Source: an uncultured Peptostreptococcus sp.
Lineage (GTDB): Bacteria > Bacillota > Clostridia > Peptostreptococcales > Peptostreptococcaceae
Assembly (NCBI GenBank): GCA_900759325.1
Contig: CAAEUW010000013.1
Location: 1-28,450, forward strand
Direction of reading: 5' to 3'
DNA length: 28,450 nt
Under the pieces are notes generated by a model. It ran no database searches. It saw nothing but the letters and a program-made list of their open reading frames with translations, and was not told where the DNA came from. Shown here one piece after another: positions 8,500-16,963 of the stretch (position 1 is its first letter; the number at the start of each line of letters is the position of its first letter). The position numbers and the translations under genes were made by a program.

Positions 8500-9935
8500 T
8501 GGGTTTATACTTTGGAGGATTAAGGAAAAAAGTTCTTAAAAATTTCATAATTATAATAATCCTGATAGTATTGATATTTGAAGTATTCTTTGCCATATTT
8601 ACAACTAGGTACTACTATACCTCTATAAGGCAGACCATGTTTTCGCAGATGAGGTATATAGATACCGTATATAATGCAGCTAATATGACTAATATAGACT
8701 TTAATGATAGGGTTAGGAGTATATTAGAAAACCAAAATAACCTACAAAACTCTAATATAGCTGTAAATATTATAAACAGTAAGGGTAAGCTAATTGTAGA
8801 CCAGTATGGCTTTAACAGTAATAGAACCATTGATTATGTAGATGTAAAAAATGCCCTTAAAAACACTACTGGTAATGATATGTATACATATATATATGAG
8901 GAGAAAGACACCCATGAAAATGTAATGAGTGCTTCTGTAGCAATTAAAAGCAATGGTGTAATCCAGGGTGTGGTTAGGTTTAGTGTTTCACTTAAGTATG
9001 TAAATACTGAAATATTAAAAATAATGTTTTACCTATTCTTTATGGGCTTAATAGTAATCGCATTTTCAATCAGCCTTAGCCTGAAGTTTGCTGATTCAAT
9101 TATAGATCCTATACATGAGCTAAAAATATTTTCCAATATGTTAGCCAAGGGTAACTATAATATAAAGGTTAACAAGTCTAGGATATATGATGATGAAATT
9201 GGCGACCTTGCCAATACCTTTGAAAATATGGCCCAGGAAATTCAGAAGAGTGAAAAGCTAAAGGATGAATTTATTTCATCAGTATCCCATGAGCTAAGAA
9301 CACCTCTAACATCTATTAAGGGCTGGAGTGAAACTCTTGGACTGGATAATATTAGTAAGGAAGAACTGAGCATGGGTCTAGGCATAATCAATGATGAAAC
9401 TGAGAGACTAATAAAGCTAGTAGAGGAGCTCCTTGACTTTTCAAGGATGTCATCCAACAGGATGAAGCTAAATATTGCAGAGGTAAATATAGAAAATCTT
9501 GTTTCTAGTGTAATAAACCAGCTTAGGTCTATGGCTATTAAAAAGAATATAAGACTGAGCTTTGAATTCTTAAATCAAGATATGACTATAATTTATGGAG
9601 ACAAAGACAGACTAAGACAGGTTCTGATAAACCTAGTACAGAACTCTCTTAAATTCACGCCAGAAGAGGGCGTTATCTCAGTAAAGGTCGACCAGACAAG
9701 TAACGAAACTAGTATATGTGTAGCCGACAATGGTATAGGTATAGATGAAAAGAATATAGCAAATGTATCTAAGAAATTCTTCCAGGAAGATTTCCACAAG
9801 TCTGGAAGCGGCTTGGGTCTTGCTATAAGTGAAGAAATAGTTAAGCTACATGGTGGGTTCCTAACTATAAATAGTAAGAAGAATGTTGGAACTCAAATCA
9901 CAATCACTATTTCAAATGATAGCAGAAAATCTTAA
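8499..9935 (+). CDS. Membrane sensor histidine kinase
   Basis: This 478-residue kinase is the partner of the regulator just upstream (TAATG overlap). There is a membrane segment at about 14-35, an extracytoplasmic sensor region of about 130 residues, a second membrane segment (about 175-200), a HAMP linker, then HisKA with phosphoacceptor His264 in SHELRTPLTSIKGW. The HATPase_c domain has N-box Asn382, G1 DNGIGI and G2 GSGLGLAIS. All catalytic elements are present. The outer loop has no recognisable cache or PAS motif, so the signal cannot be named. Its co-transcription with the exported Asp-loop protein suggests an envelope or ion signal. Confidence 0.95.
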   Translation: MGLYFGGLRKKVLKNFIIIIILIVLIFEVFFAIFTTRYYYTSIRQTMFSQMRYIDTVYNAANMTNIDFNDRVRSILENQNNLQNSNIAVNIINSKGKLIVDQYGFNSNRTIDYVDVKNALKNTTGNDMYTYIYEEKDTHENVMSASVAIKSNGVIQGVVRFSVSLKYVNTEILKIMFYLFFMGLIVIAFSISLSLKFADSIIDPIHELKIFSNMLAKGNYNIKVNKSRIYDDEIGDLANTFENMAQEIQKSEKLKDEFISSVSHELRTPLTSIKGWSETLGLDNISKEELSMGLGIINDETERLIKLVEELLDFSRMSSNRMKLNIAEVNIENLVSSVINQLRSMAIKKNIRLSFEFLNQDMTIIYGDKDRLRQVLINLVQNSLKFTPEEGVISVKVDQTSNETSICVADNGIGIDEKNIANVSKKFFQEDFHKSGSGLGLAISEEIVKLHGGFLTINSKKNVGTQITITISNDSRKS

Positions 9936-9948
9936 TATACATGTTTAA

Positions 9949-9986
9949 AATAACCTCATAAGGGTATAAGTCCTCATGGGGTTATT
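9949..9986 (+). other. 11-bp hairpin between the kinase gene and the MATE gene
   Basis: AATAACCTCAT (9949-9959) pairs fully with ATGGGGTTATT (9976-9986) with one G-U; AGG/CCT can extend the stem inward. It is followed by CCTAAC rather than a U-tract, so it may be a weak terminator, a processing site or a leader structure of the MATE gene. No convincing promoter for the MATE gene lies between it and 10022. Confidence 0.6.
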
Positions 9987-10021
9987 CCTAACTAGGGAAA
10001 ATTTACTATTAGGAGGTAGTT

Positions 10022-11377
10022 TTGAACAAGGATTTAGGTAATGATAAAATTTCAAAGTTATTGCTAGATATGAGTATACCAGCAATTTTAAGTATGCTTG
10101 TAGCTGCGGTTTATAATATTGTAGACAGGATTTTTATAGGCAGGATCAATCCTTTAGGTCTAACAGCTATTGGTATTACAATGCCATTTCAGGTTGTCCA
10201 GATGGCCTTTATTCTCTTGATTGGGGTAGGTGGATCTACTTTAATTTCTATTCGATACGGGGAGAAGAAGTATGATTCAGCAGAAAAAATACTATACAAC
10301 TCTTTACTTTTGGTTATAATTTCTGAACTTATAATTACTATTGTCTGTATCATATTTATGAATACGATTTTTGATCTTTTAGGCGTATCTAAGGATGTAT
10401 ATGGATATGCCAGGGACTATATATGGATTATACTTATTGGTGGCGTGCCTGGCTTAACAGGTTACTGTTTAAATAACTCTGTAAGAAGTCTTGGACATGC
10501 TAAGGAATCTATGATAATAGTTATAGTGAGCTCAATACTTAATATTATTCTGGATGCTCTTTTTATTTTTGTCTTTAAGTGGGGTGTAAGAGGAGCAGCA
10601 ATTGCAACTGTGATATCTCAGACTACTGTTACAGTATTTGTCCTATACTTCTTTATAAAGGCAGAGAATATACCTATAAAACTCAGGAAGAAAAATGCAT
10701 CTCTTGACATGAGGGTTGTTTGGGAAATATTCCATAATGGTCTCCCAAATTTCTTTATGAACTTGTTTGGTACAATTGTTAATATAATACTAAATAGGTT
10801 TATAATTAACTTTGGTGGTGACTACCATATGGCATCTGTAACCATTATATCATCTATTAGTTTGTTTATAACAATGATAATTTATGGAATCAGTCAAGGG
10901 GCCCAACCACTAATAGGATATAACTTTGGTGCCAATAAGTACCACAGGATAGTTAAAACTGTGAGGTTGACCACAGGAGTTATAGTAGCTATAAGCTCCT
11001 TGTTTTTAATATTAATAGTATTGTATCCAAAATTATTTATATACCCATATACTTCTGATACTAGACTACTTGACATAACGAGTCATAATATAAGAATATA
11101 CCTTCTAGGTATAACTTTTGTAGGTATCCACTCAATAGCAACAACCTACTTCCAGTCAATTAGAAGACCAAAGACTTCTTCTATATTATACATACTTAGG
11201 TACGGGGGTATACTTATACCACTTTTATATATAGTACCAAAAATAATGGGCATAAATGGGGTTTATTTAGCTAATGCCCTTAGTAATATTATATCAGGAG
11301 CTATTGCCTTAGTATTCTTGTATATAGATATACATCGTTTAGCAAGAGACAAGATGGCCCAGAATATCTTTAATTAA
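10022..11377 (+). CDS. MATE family efflux transporter
   Basis: This 451-residue integral membrane protein has about twelve hydrophobic segments and a two-fold internal repeat. The N-terminal signature KLLLDMSIPAILSMLVAAVY, with NIVDRIFIGR next, is characteristic of MatE proteins of the NorM/MepA branch. These export cationic drugs or metabolites using Na+ or H+ gradients. The start is TTG with AGGAGG at 10011-10016. No drug regulator gene adjoins it. It follows the two-component genes, so read-through or control by that regulator is possible. Confidence 0.93.
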   Translation: MNKDLGNDKISKLLLDMSIPAILSMLVAAVYNIVDRIFIGRINPLGLTAIGITMPFQVVQMAFILLIGVGGSTLISIRYGEKKYDSAEKILYNSLLLVIISELIITIVCIIFMNTIFDLLGVSKDVYGYARDYIWIILIGGVPGLTGYCLNNSVRSLGHAKESMIIVIVSSILNIILDALFIFVFKWGVRGAAIATVISQTTVTVFVLYFFIKAENIPIKLRKKNASLDMRVVWEIFHNGLPNFFMNLFGTIVNIILNRFIINFGGDYHMASVTIISSISLFITMIIYGISQGAQPLIGYNFGANKYHRIVKTVRLTTGVIVAISSLFLILIVLYPKLFIYPYTSDTRLLDITSHNIRIYLLGITFVGIHSIATTYFQSIRRPKTSSILYILRYGGILIPLLYIVPKIMGINGVYLANALSNIISGAIALVFLYIDIHRLARDKMAQNIFN

Positions 11378-11401
11378 ATACACTGCATTTTATTCATCTA
11401 T

Positions 11402-11440
11402 AAGGGGGAGTAAAGGTAAATAACCTATACTTCCCTTTTT
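11402..11440 (+). terminator. Terminator of the MATE gene
   Basis: AAGGGGGAGTA pairs with TACTTCCCTT (one bulged G and one G-U), with an inner GGT/ACC helix, followed by TTTTT (11436-11440). Confidence 0.85.
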
Positions 11441-11539
11441 ATGTGAACAAAGAATAGTCGAAAAAAAAGGAAGAAGTATTTAAAATACTGCCGAAGATGT
11501 ATCATTGAATAATAAAATGGAAAAAGATACTTTTTACTC

Positions 11540-11568
11540 TTGCACTTAAACTGTACTAGTGATATAAT
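11540..11568 (+). promoter_or_regulatory. Promoter of the YtrA-type operon
   Basis: TTGCAC at 11540-11545 and TATAAT at 11563-11568 have a 17-nt spacer. The -10 lies inside the first operator, so repressor binding should block polymerase. Confidence 0.88.
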
Positions 11569-11600
11569 ACAGTTAACTGTACTATATCACTAGTACAGTT
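11549..11600. promoter_or_regulatory. Two abutting YtrA/GntR operators
   Basis: The 52-bp block consists of two 26-bp palindromes with no gap. Each is AACTGTA-N12-TACAGTT (11549-11574 and 11575-11600). The two N12 cores are reverse complements of each other with one difference, so the whole block is also a near-perfect inverted repeat (18 bp per arm). The first covers the -10 and the second the transcription start. The GntR protein encoded at 11657 is the obvious ligand. Confidence 0.85.
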
Positions 11601-11656
11601 AAGGACTTAAAATTACAAATTATAATATTTAAAATAAGGAGAGGAGTGATTCAAGC

Positions 11657-12073
11657 TTGAAAGAGATAAAATTCAATAGTAATTCACCCATATACCTACA
11701 GATATCAAAATACTTTGAGTCTCGGGTATTCTTGGGAGAACTTGAGCCTGGTAGTTTAATACCCTCTAGAAGGGAGTTAGCTGGCATCTTAGGTGTAAAC
11801 CTTAATACAGTACAAAAGGCCTATTCCTATATGGATGAAATAGGCCTTATAATTACTGAAAAAAGTAAGGGTAGTGTGATAACAAGTGACCTAGAAATAC
11901 TACATCAACTTAGGGATGATTATATTAAAGAGCCATTGATTGAATTTATTTCAAGTATGAAGTCAATAAATATTGATAAGGAAAAGGTTATAGACCTACT
12001 AGACAAATATTACGATGAAACTAAGGAGGATCTATTAGATGATACGAGTACAGAATTTAACAAAGAAATATAG
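11657..12073 (+). CDS. GntR family regulator, YtrA subfamily
   Basis: This 138-residue repressor has a winged helix at about 8-78 (NSPIYLQISKYFESRV, then PGSLIPSRRELAGILGVNLNTV) and only about 60 C-terminal residues, mainly helical. It therefore lacks the large effector domain of FadR or HutC types. That size and its position before an ABC ATPase define the YtrA subfamily, whose members usually repress their own transporter operon and respond to wall-active or membrane stress. The start is TTG with GAGGAG at 11641-11646; no in-frame ATG lies nearby. The 3' end overlaps the ATPase gene by 35 bp. Confidence 0.92.
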   Translation: MKEIKFNSNSPIYLQISKYFESRVFLGELEPGSLIPSRRELAGILGVNLNTVQKAYSYMDEIGLIITEKSKGSVITSDLEILHQLRDDYIKEPLIEFISSMKSINIDKEKVIDLLDKYYDETKEDLLDDTSTEFNKEI

Positions 12074-12758
12074 AAATCATACAGGTGGAAGATCTTCATG
12101 CGTTAAGTATGCCCTTGATAATGTAAGTCTTGATATAAAAGAAGGGACAATTACTGCCATTCTTGGCCTTAATGGAGCAGGTAAGACAAGCCTATTAAAG
12201 TCTATTATGGGCTTTATAAAACCTACTAGAGGTTCTATTAGTGTTGATGACCAAAAGCTGTCATACCAGTTATACAAGAAAATGATATATGTGCCAGATT
12301 GTCCAACACATTTTCCAGGATATAGGGTCCAGGATATGGTAGACTTCTACAAGGATTTTTATGAGACGTGGGATGACTATAAGGCTGATGAGATGCTTGA
12401 GCTATTCAAGATAAATAGGAATGACTATATTGACTCTATGTCGAAGGGGAACATAGCTAAGGTAAAGCTTGTTATGGCCTTTTGCTTGAATATGAAGTAT
12501 ATTATATTGGATGAGCCCTTTGGAGGCATCGACGTATTTAAGAGGAAGGAATTTGTCAGCATGATGGCCCAGTATATGTCAGATGACCAGGCCTTGATAC
12601 TTACTACACATGAAATTGAGGATATAGAGTCTGTTGTGGATTATGTACACATACTAAATGACGGGAGGCTTGTTGCCAGTTTCGATGCAGAGGAAATGAG
12701 ATTACATGAAGGAAAGTCTATTCTAGACAAAATAAGAGAGGTGTCTTTTGATGACTAG
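12039..12758 (+). CDS. ABC transporter ATP-binding protein (YtrB-like)
   Basis: This 239-residue ATPase has Walker A GLNGAGKT (43-50), a degenerate signature SMSKG (133-137) in place of LSGGQ, Walker B ending ILDEP (159 is the catalytic Glu), and switch His191. The altered signature is usual for ATPases of GntR-linked ABC systems. AAGGAGGAT precedes the ATG within the regulator gene. It should energise the two membrane proteins encoded downstream. Export or membrane-stress function is likely; the substrate is unknown. Confidence 0.92.
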   Translation: MIRVQNLTKKYRNHTGGRSSCVKYALDNVSLDIKEGTITAILGLNGAGKTSLLKSIMGFIKPTRGSISVDDQKLSYQLYKKMIYVPDCPTHFPGYRVQDMVDFYKDFYETWDDYKADEMLELFKINRNDYIDSMSKGNIAKVKLVMAFCLNMKYIILDEPFGGIDVFKRKEFVSMMAQYMSDDQALILTTHEIEDIESVVDYVHILNDGRLVASFDAEEMRLHEGKSILDKIREVSFDD

Positions 12759-13542
12759 CTTATTAAGATATTTGAAGTTTGACCTTAAGAGAAATAGGAG
12801 ACTACTAATAGTTTTTATTATGATACTGGCTGGACTTTATATTTTTGGTAATGTGGTTTCTTATAGGATGACAGTAGAGTATTATAGGACTCTAGACTTT
12901 TCAAAAATTAATGAAATTAACCTTAGGACAAGTATTTACTCTATCCTTGTAAACACAATTGAAACGTTTGGACTACTTGTATTTTCCCTTATTTTAACTA
13001 TTGTAGTAATGAATCAGAAGGTAAACACTGGACAAAATACCAGTAGCTATAATATTTTACAGCTACCGCTACCAAAATATATACACACTATAGCGGTTTA
13101 CATAGAAGCAGGCTTATTCATCCTTGTGAACTACCTAATGATAGGTATAATTTCCTATGTTAGGGGAATTTATTTAGTATCAAAATTTAAGTTCTATAGT
13201 TTGAACTATGGTATACCAATAAAGGAAACAATAAATATGCTAGAAGTATTAAAGCAGATACTTATATATAATCCGCTCTTTCAGAACTTTAGACCTGATA
13301 TGATTGTTGCCGGATGGATCCTATTAATTGGTATATCATGCCTGACTACTATCCTATTTTCGAGAAAGCTTAGACTAAATACCATAGGGTCTTGCTTACT
13401 TGTTGTGGCCCTATACTTTACCATATATATTTTGATATCATTTTTAAGTAGGTATCAATTTGACAATTCCATACCGTTAATAATTGGCGGTTTGACCATG
13501 ATCTTAATTAATTTCTATTTAGTTAAACATGTAGATTATTAG
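12751..13542 (+). CDS. ABC transporter membrane subunit 1
   Basis: This protein of 263 residues has about six membrane segments. The first follows a basic start (KFDLKRNRRLL), and later ones are at about 70-90, 112-140, 185-205, 213-232 and 240-258. There is no recognisable catalytic motif. It fits the poorly conserved permeases found with YtrB-like ATPases. ATG 12751 is preferred over the adjacent TTG at 12748; the ribosome site is GAGAGGTG. It overlaps the ATPase gene by 8 bp, and 10 nt separate it from the second permease. Confidence 0.82.
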   Translation: MTSLLRYLKFDLKRNRRLLIVFIMILAGLYIFGNVVSYRMTVEYYRTLDFSKINEINLRTSIYSILVNTIETFGLLVFSLILTIVVMNQKVNTGQNTSSYNILQLPLPKYIHTIAVYIEAGLFILVNYLMIGIISYVRGIYLVSKFKFYSLNYGIPIKETINMLEVLKQILIYNPLFQNFRPDMIVAGWILLIGISCLTTILFSRKLRLNTIGSCLLVVALYFTIYILISFLSRYQFDNSIPLIIGGLTMILINFYLVKHVDY

Positions 13543-13552
13543 GAGGCTATAT

Positions 13553-14455
13553 ATGACTTTTATTAATAATATATTTAAATTATATTACCATGAGCTAAAG
13601 GTAAATAAGAAAATTATAATCCTATTGGGAGTAGCAGTATTGACATGGTTTTTATTTTGTGTATTTAATTTTTACAGGGGCCAGTATTCTGCAGGTGACT
13701 TAAATCTAGTCAAGGACCTGTCACCACAAATAATTGCAGGTGCACCTAATGACCAAGACAAGCTACAATTGAGCTTACTTTTTAGTGGTTCTATAAATAT
13801 TAGCTCTACAATGAATAACAATATATTAATGATAGCACCTATTTGCTTGGCTTCCATACTAGCCTCCTACTTTTTGGTATCTAGGGACTTTAGGAAGAAA
13901 AACTCTTCCTTTTACTTGATATACAATATTCCTAATAGTATCTTAGAAATAAAACTGGCAAAAATTTTAGTCGGTCTTAGCCTATACATATATACAATTA
14001 TATTAATTACGCTTGCCCTAGTGTGTTTGGACTGTATAAACCAATTCAAGTTTGCCGATTTATACAGGCCTGGTATATGGAGCCTGACAAAGGAGGCATT
14101 ATTTCTACCCTTTGACTACATGACATCATTATTTTATACATTTATGCTTGCCTTGCCATCTATAATTGGACTACAAGCATCTACTAGTATAATCTATGGA
14201 GGAAATATAAGGACTAGGCTTGCAAAGAGGGTTGGCTTCTTTATATTGATTATACTATCAGCCTTTATAGTTATTATTATAGGATTGGATGTAAATTCCT
14301 CTGGGCTTGTTGCTGGTATAGAGGGATTAGATACAAGTCCTCCAACCTTAATTTTTATAATTCCACTATATATACTAGTAGCCATATTATTTATACTGGA
14401 TATGGTAAATAGTAAAAGAAGCTTTAGAGGAGGATTAGGTTATGAAGACAAGTAA
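13553..14455 (+). CDS. ABC transporter membrane subunit 2
   Basis: This 300-residue integral membrane protein has an N-terminal helix (about 18-38), a long extracytoplasmic loop (about 40-85) and further helices at about 90-115, 135-158, 185-210, 225-243 and 265-285. Topology resembles ABC-2 type permeases. AGGAGG at 13541-13546 overlaps the end of the preceding gene. It probably pairs with subunit 1 as a heterodimer. Sequence alone does not name a substrate. The 3' end overlaps the next gene by 14 bp. Confidence 0.82.
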   Translation: MTFINNIFKLYYHELKVNKKIIILLGVAVLTWFLFCVFNFYRGQYSAGDLNLVKDLSPQIIAGAPNDQDKLQLSLLFSGSINISSTMNNNILMIAPICLASILASYFLVSRDFRKKNSSFYLIYNIPNSILEIKLAKILVGLSLYIYTIILITLALVCLDCINQFKFADLYRPGIWSLTKEALFLPFDYMTSLFYTFMLALPSIIGLQASTSIIYGGNIRTRLAKRVGFFILIILSAFIVIIIGLDVNSSGLVAGIEGLDTSPPTLIFIIPLYILVAILFILDMVNSKRSFRGGLGYEDK

Positions 14456-15704
14456 AAAAGGAGTTCTGGTTTTTATAGGCCTATTGACAATCCTATTAGT
14501 TAGCATATCATATGTAGGAAGGTCCTGCCACAAATCATTTAAGGTCAATACTATTAGGGGAAGTGACCGAATTTTAAATGAACAAAATCTATTACTGGTC
14601 GATAATGATTTAATATCTAGGCCGTATGATATGCAGAATGATTACTATAGGATGAGGACCACTAGTGCCTATCTATTAAATTCAAATAGACTAACGAAAC
14701 TTAATATAATAAAAGAAGGTCAAGATTTTCTTCTTAGGGATAAAAATAGCGTATATAAGCCGAAGACATCCTTAAGTGTTCCTATAAATATATACTATAC
14801 CCTTGATGATAAGACTGGGCTTGTACGGGTAAGATTTCAAGACTATCAGGGGAAGGCGTATAGTGGATCTATATATGATAAGGACATAGCAGCAAGCGCC
14901 AAGTCTGAGGATCTGAAGATTTATAGGATAGAAAGGTATAAGAACAATTATTATCTGGCCTTTTCCTACTATAATAAGGACAAGAAGACAAATATCCTTG
15001 CCTTTGCCTACTTGGATAAGAATCAGCTTAGGATTCTGGACAGGCTAGAGGACAAGGTTAAGTATAGGTGGAGTAGGTATGGCCTAGTAGCCTTCGATAA
15101 GTTCTATATTTTTGATTATAGTGATGAAGATGGCAATTTTAGACCGTCAACCCTGGCCTTTGATTTTAAGGAAAATAAAATATCTAGAGCCTATATAGAT
15201 GATAAAGATCCAATATTTAGCGTATTTGAATATAACCCTAATAGGAGTGACCACACAGATAGTTTTTCATATATAAAGTATCTGCCAGAAAAAAATATTA
15301 TAGTAAGGGTTAAAAATCCTGTCGGCAGCAAAAACTATCATCTGTACCTGATTAAGCATAAGGAGGGCAAGCTTGTACTTGATCAAGATATAGATACAGG
15401 TGTAGGTATTAAAAGCATAGATGAGAAGAAAATAGAGGACGGTGGAAAGACTTTTGAACTAGTAAAATATGGTAGGGCCGATATATTTCTAAACAATGAT
15501 AAGCTAATATTCTATGTGGTGAATAATGCCTCCTTATCGAATGCAAATGAGTATGAAAAGATGGTAGATTTAGAAGAATTAAAAAGAATTATAATATTTG
15601 GCTTGGATACTAAAAAGATAGACTATGAGGGACAGGTTATGGGTGGACTCAAACAATTAGATGAGGAAATCTACGCCAGCGAGAAAATTCATAAGGGTAA
15701 ATAA
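14442..15704 (+). CDS. Exported membrane-anchored protein of unknown function (last gene of YtrA-type operon)
   Basis: I do not recognise this 420-residue protein. It has one N-terminal hydrophobic helix (about 7-25) and then a hydrophilic body rich in Tyr, Lys and Asp with many short beta-like stretches (NNYYLAFSYY, KFYIFDYSDEDG, KNYHLYLIKH), suggesting a beta-propeller-like or other all-beta extracytoplasmic fold. Cys29 follows GRS and lacks a proper lipobox, so lipidation is doubtful. It overlaps the second permease and has GGAGGA upstream of ATG 14442, so it is co-expressed with the transporter. It may act as a sensor or substrate receptor; this is inference. Confidence 0.7.
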   Translation: MKTSKKGVLVFIGLLTILLVSISYVGRSCHKSFKVNTIRGSDRILNEQNLLLVDNDLISRPYDMQNDYYRMRTTSAYLLNSNRLTKLNIIKEGQDFLLRDKNSVYKPKTSLSVPINIYYTLDDKTGLVRVRFQDYQGKAYSGSIYDKDIAASAKSEDLKIYRIERYKNNYYLAFSYYNKDKKTNILAFAYLDKNQLRILDRLEDKVKYRWSRYGLVAFDKFYIFDYSDEDGNFRPSTLAFDFKENKISRAYIDDKDPIFSVFEYNPNRSDHTDSFSYIKYLPEKNIIVRVKNPVGSKNYHLYLIKHKEGKLVLDQDIDTGVGIKSIDEKKIEDGGKTFELVKYGRADIFLNNDKLIFYVVNNASLSNANEYEKMVDLEELKRIIIFGLDTKKIDYEGQVMGGLKQLDEEIYASEKIHKGK

Positions 15705-15741
15705 GTATTAATCTATAATTAAGGCAAATAACCTCAATTTA

Positions 15742-15750
15742 TGGTATAAT
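15742..15750 (+). promoter_or_regulatory. Extended -10 promoter of the DUF3810 gene
   Basis: TGGTATAAT ends 25 nt before the GTG start, with no clear -35. GGAGGTGG at 15764-15771 is the ribosome site. Confidence 0.65.
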
Positions 15751-15775
15751 ATATCATGTTTATGGAGGTGGTAAA

Positions 15776-16876
15776 GTGTTTAAATTTAAGATTGGACCCC
15801 TATTGCTATTTGTATTTTCCAGTTTTATTCTGGGCCTGTCTATAAAGTATAAAAAGGCAACAGGGCTTATATATACGAATATAATTAACAGATTTATTAG
15901 AGAAAAGCTTAGTCTTGCCTTTGGTAAGGTTGATATTCCGATTGGTGACATAATAGCACTACTGCTAATATTTGTCCTAATATTTTTCCTGCTGAATTTA
16001 GTAAGAAGGTTATTTAGCCCAACTAAGTGGCCAACCTATATTTATAGGGTCTTTTGGGGAACTATAAATATAATTTGTGTAGGATTCTTTGTATATGTAC
16101 TTTTCTATGGCTTAAACTACCATACCCAACCTTTGGCAAATTCCTTAGTCGATAAGTACAATGCAAAGTATTCAACAGATATTAAGGTCCATGTGGATAC
16201 TAATAAGCAACTTGAGGTTTTGAAGTATCTTGAGAGTAAGGCTATTGATACAAGAAATTTGGTAAGGCATGAGGAAAATACCAGTCTATCCAATATAAAT
16301 GATTTGTCAATTCAGGCAGAGGAGGGCTTTAGGATAATTTCAGATGCCTTTCCAAGCCTTGGGGGCACATATTCTAGGCCTAAGTTAAGTCTATATAGTC
16401 AGATATATGATTCACTTGGTCTAGAGGCTAGGTACTTCATACTTACCAATGAGGTTAGTATAAGCAAGAACCTACCAGATATATACAGGCCCTTCCTAGT
16501 GTCTAAGTATATGGCCTATCAAAGGGGAATTGCTAGAGAGGATGAAGCAACCTTTTTTGCCTATTTAGCTGGTATTAACAATACAAACCCTAGCATTAAG
16601 TATTCTGCCTATGTATCAATTCTAAGTATGATGACCCAGTCAATGATGCTGGATAATAAGGTTGAATACAACTACTTTGTTTCTAATATGAACAAGGACA
16701 TTAGGGCAGATATGGAAAAAATAAGCTCATATAGATCTAAGACTGGAGTTAGTCAGAGATTTATAGACCAAATTAAATACAATTTTAAAAGGGTAAATGG
16801 TGATCTAAGGGTGGAAAGTCTTGAAAAAGAGGTATCGATTTTGATGTCATCCTACTATTCCTTGTTTACCTACTAG
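15776..16876 (+). CDS. DUF3810 family membrane protein with degenerate metallopeptidase motif
   Basis: This 366-residue protein has membrane segments at about 7-23, 56-76 and 93-113, followed by the GLNYHTQPL element (112-120) and a long extracytoplasmic domain. Architecture and the RGIAREDEATFFAYLAG block match DUF3810, a family described as having an HExxH metallopeptidase motif just before this block. Here the equivalent residues read K244-Y245-M-A-Y248 before QRG, so both metal-binding His and the catalytic Glu appear to be gone, while E257, expected to be the third ligand, remains. It is therefore predicted to be inactive as a peptidase. The start is GTG; the gene is monocistronic between its own promoter and terminator. 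Confidence 0.78.
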   Translation: MFKFKIGPLLLFVFSSFILGLSIKYKKATGLIYTNIINRFIREKLSLAFGKVDIPIGDIIALLLIFVLIFFLLNLVRRLFSPTKWPTYIYRVFWGTINIICVGFFVYVLFYGLNYHTQPLANSLVDKYNAKYSTDIKVHVDTNKQLEVLKYLESKAIDTRNLVRHEENTSLSNINDLSIQAEEGFRIISDAFPSLGGTYSRPKLSLYSQIYDSLGLEARYFILTNEVSISKNLPDIYRPFLVSKYMAYQRGIAREDEATFFAYLAGINNTNPSIKYSAYVSILSMMTQSMMLDNKVEYNYFVSNMNKDIRADMEKISSYRSKTGVSQRFIDQIKYNFKRVNGDLRVESLEKEVSILMSSYYSLFTY

Positions 16877-16888
16877 AATCAGTAAAAT

Positions 16889-16955
16889 AGTGGTTAAGAG
16901 ACTATACTTTGAATATCAAGAGGTATTTTAGTATAAAAGGACTTGGCCACTTTTT
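16889..16955 (+). terminator. Terminator of the DUF3810 gene
   Basis: AGTGGTTAAG (16889-16898) pairs fully with CTTGGCCACT (16942-16951, two G-U), followed by TTTTTATTTT. The 43-nt loop contains an inner TATACT/AGTATA helix, giving a long two-tier hairpin. Confidence 0.8.
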
Positions 16956-16963
16956 ATTTTATA

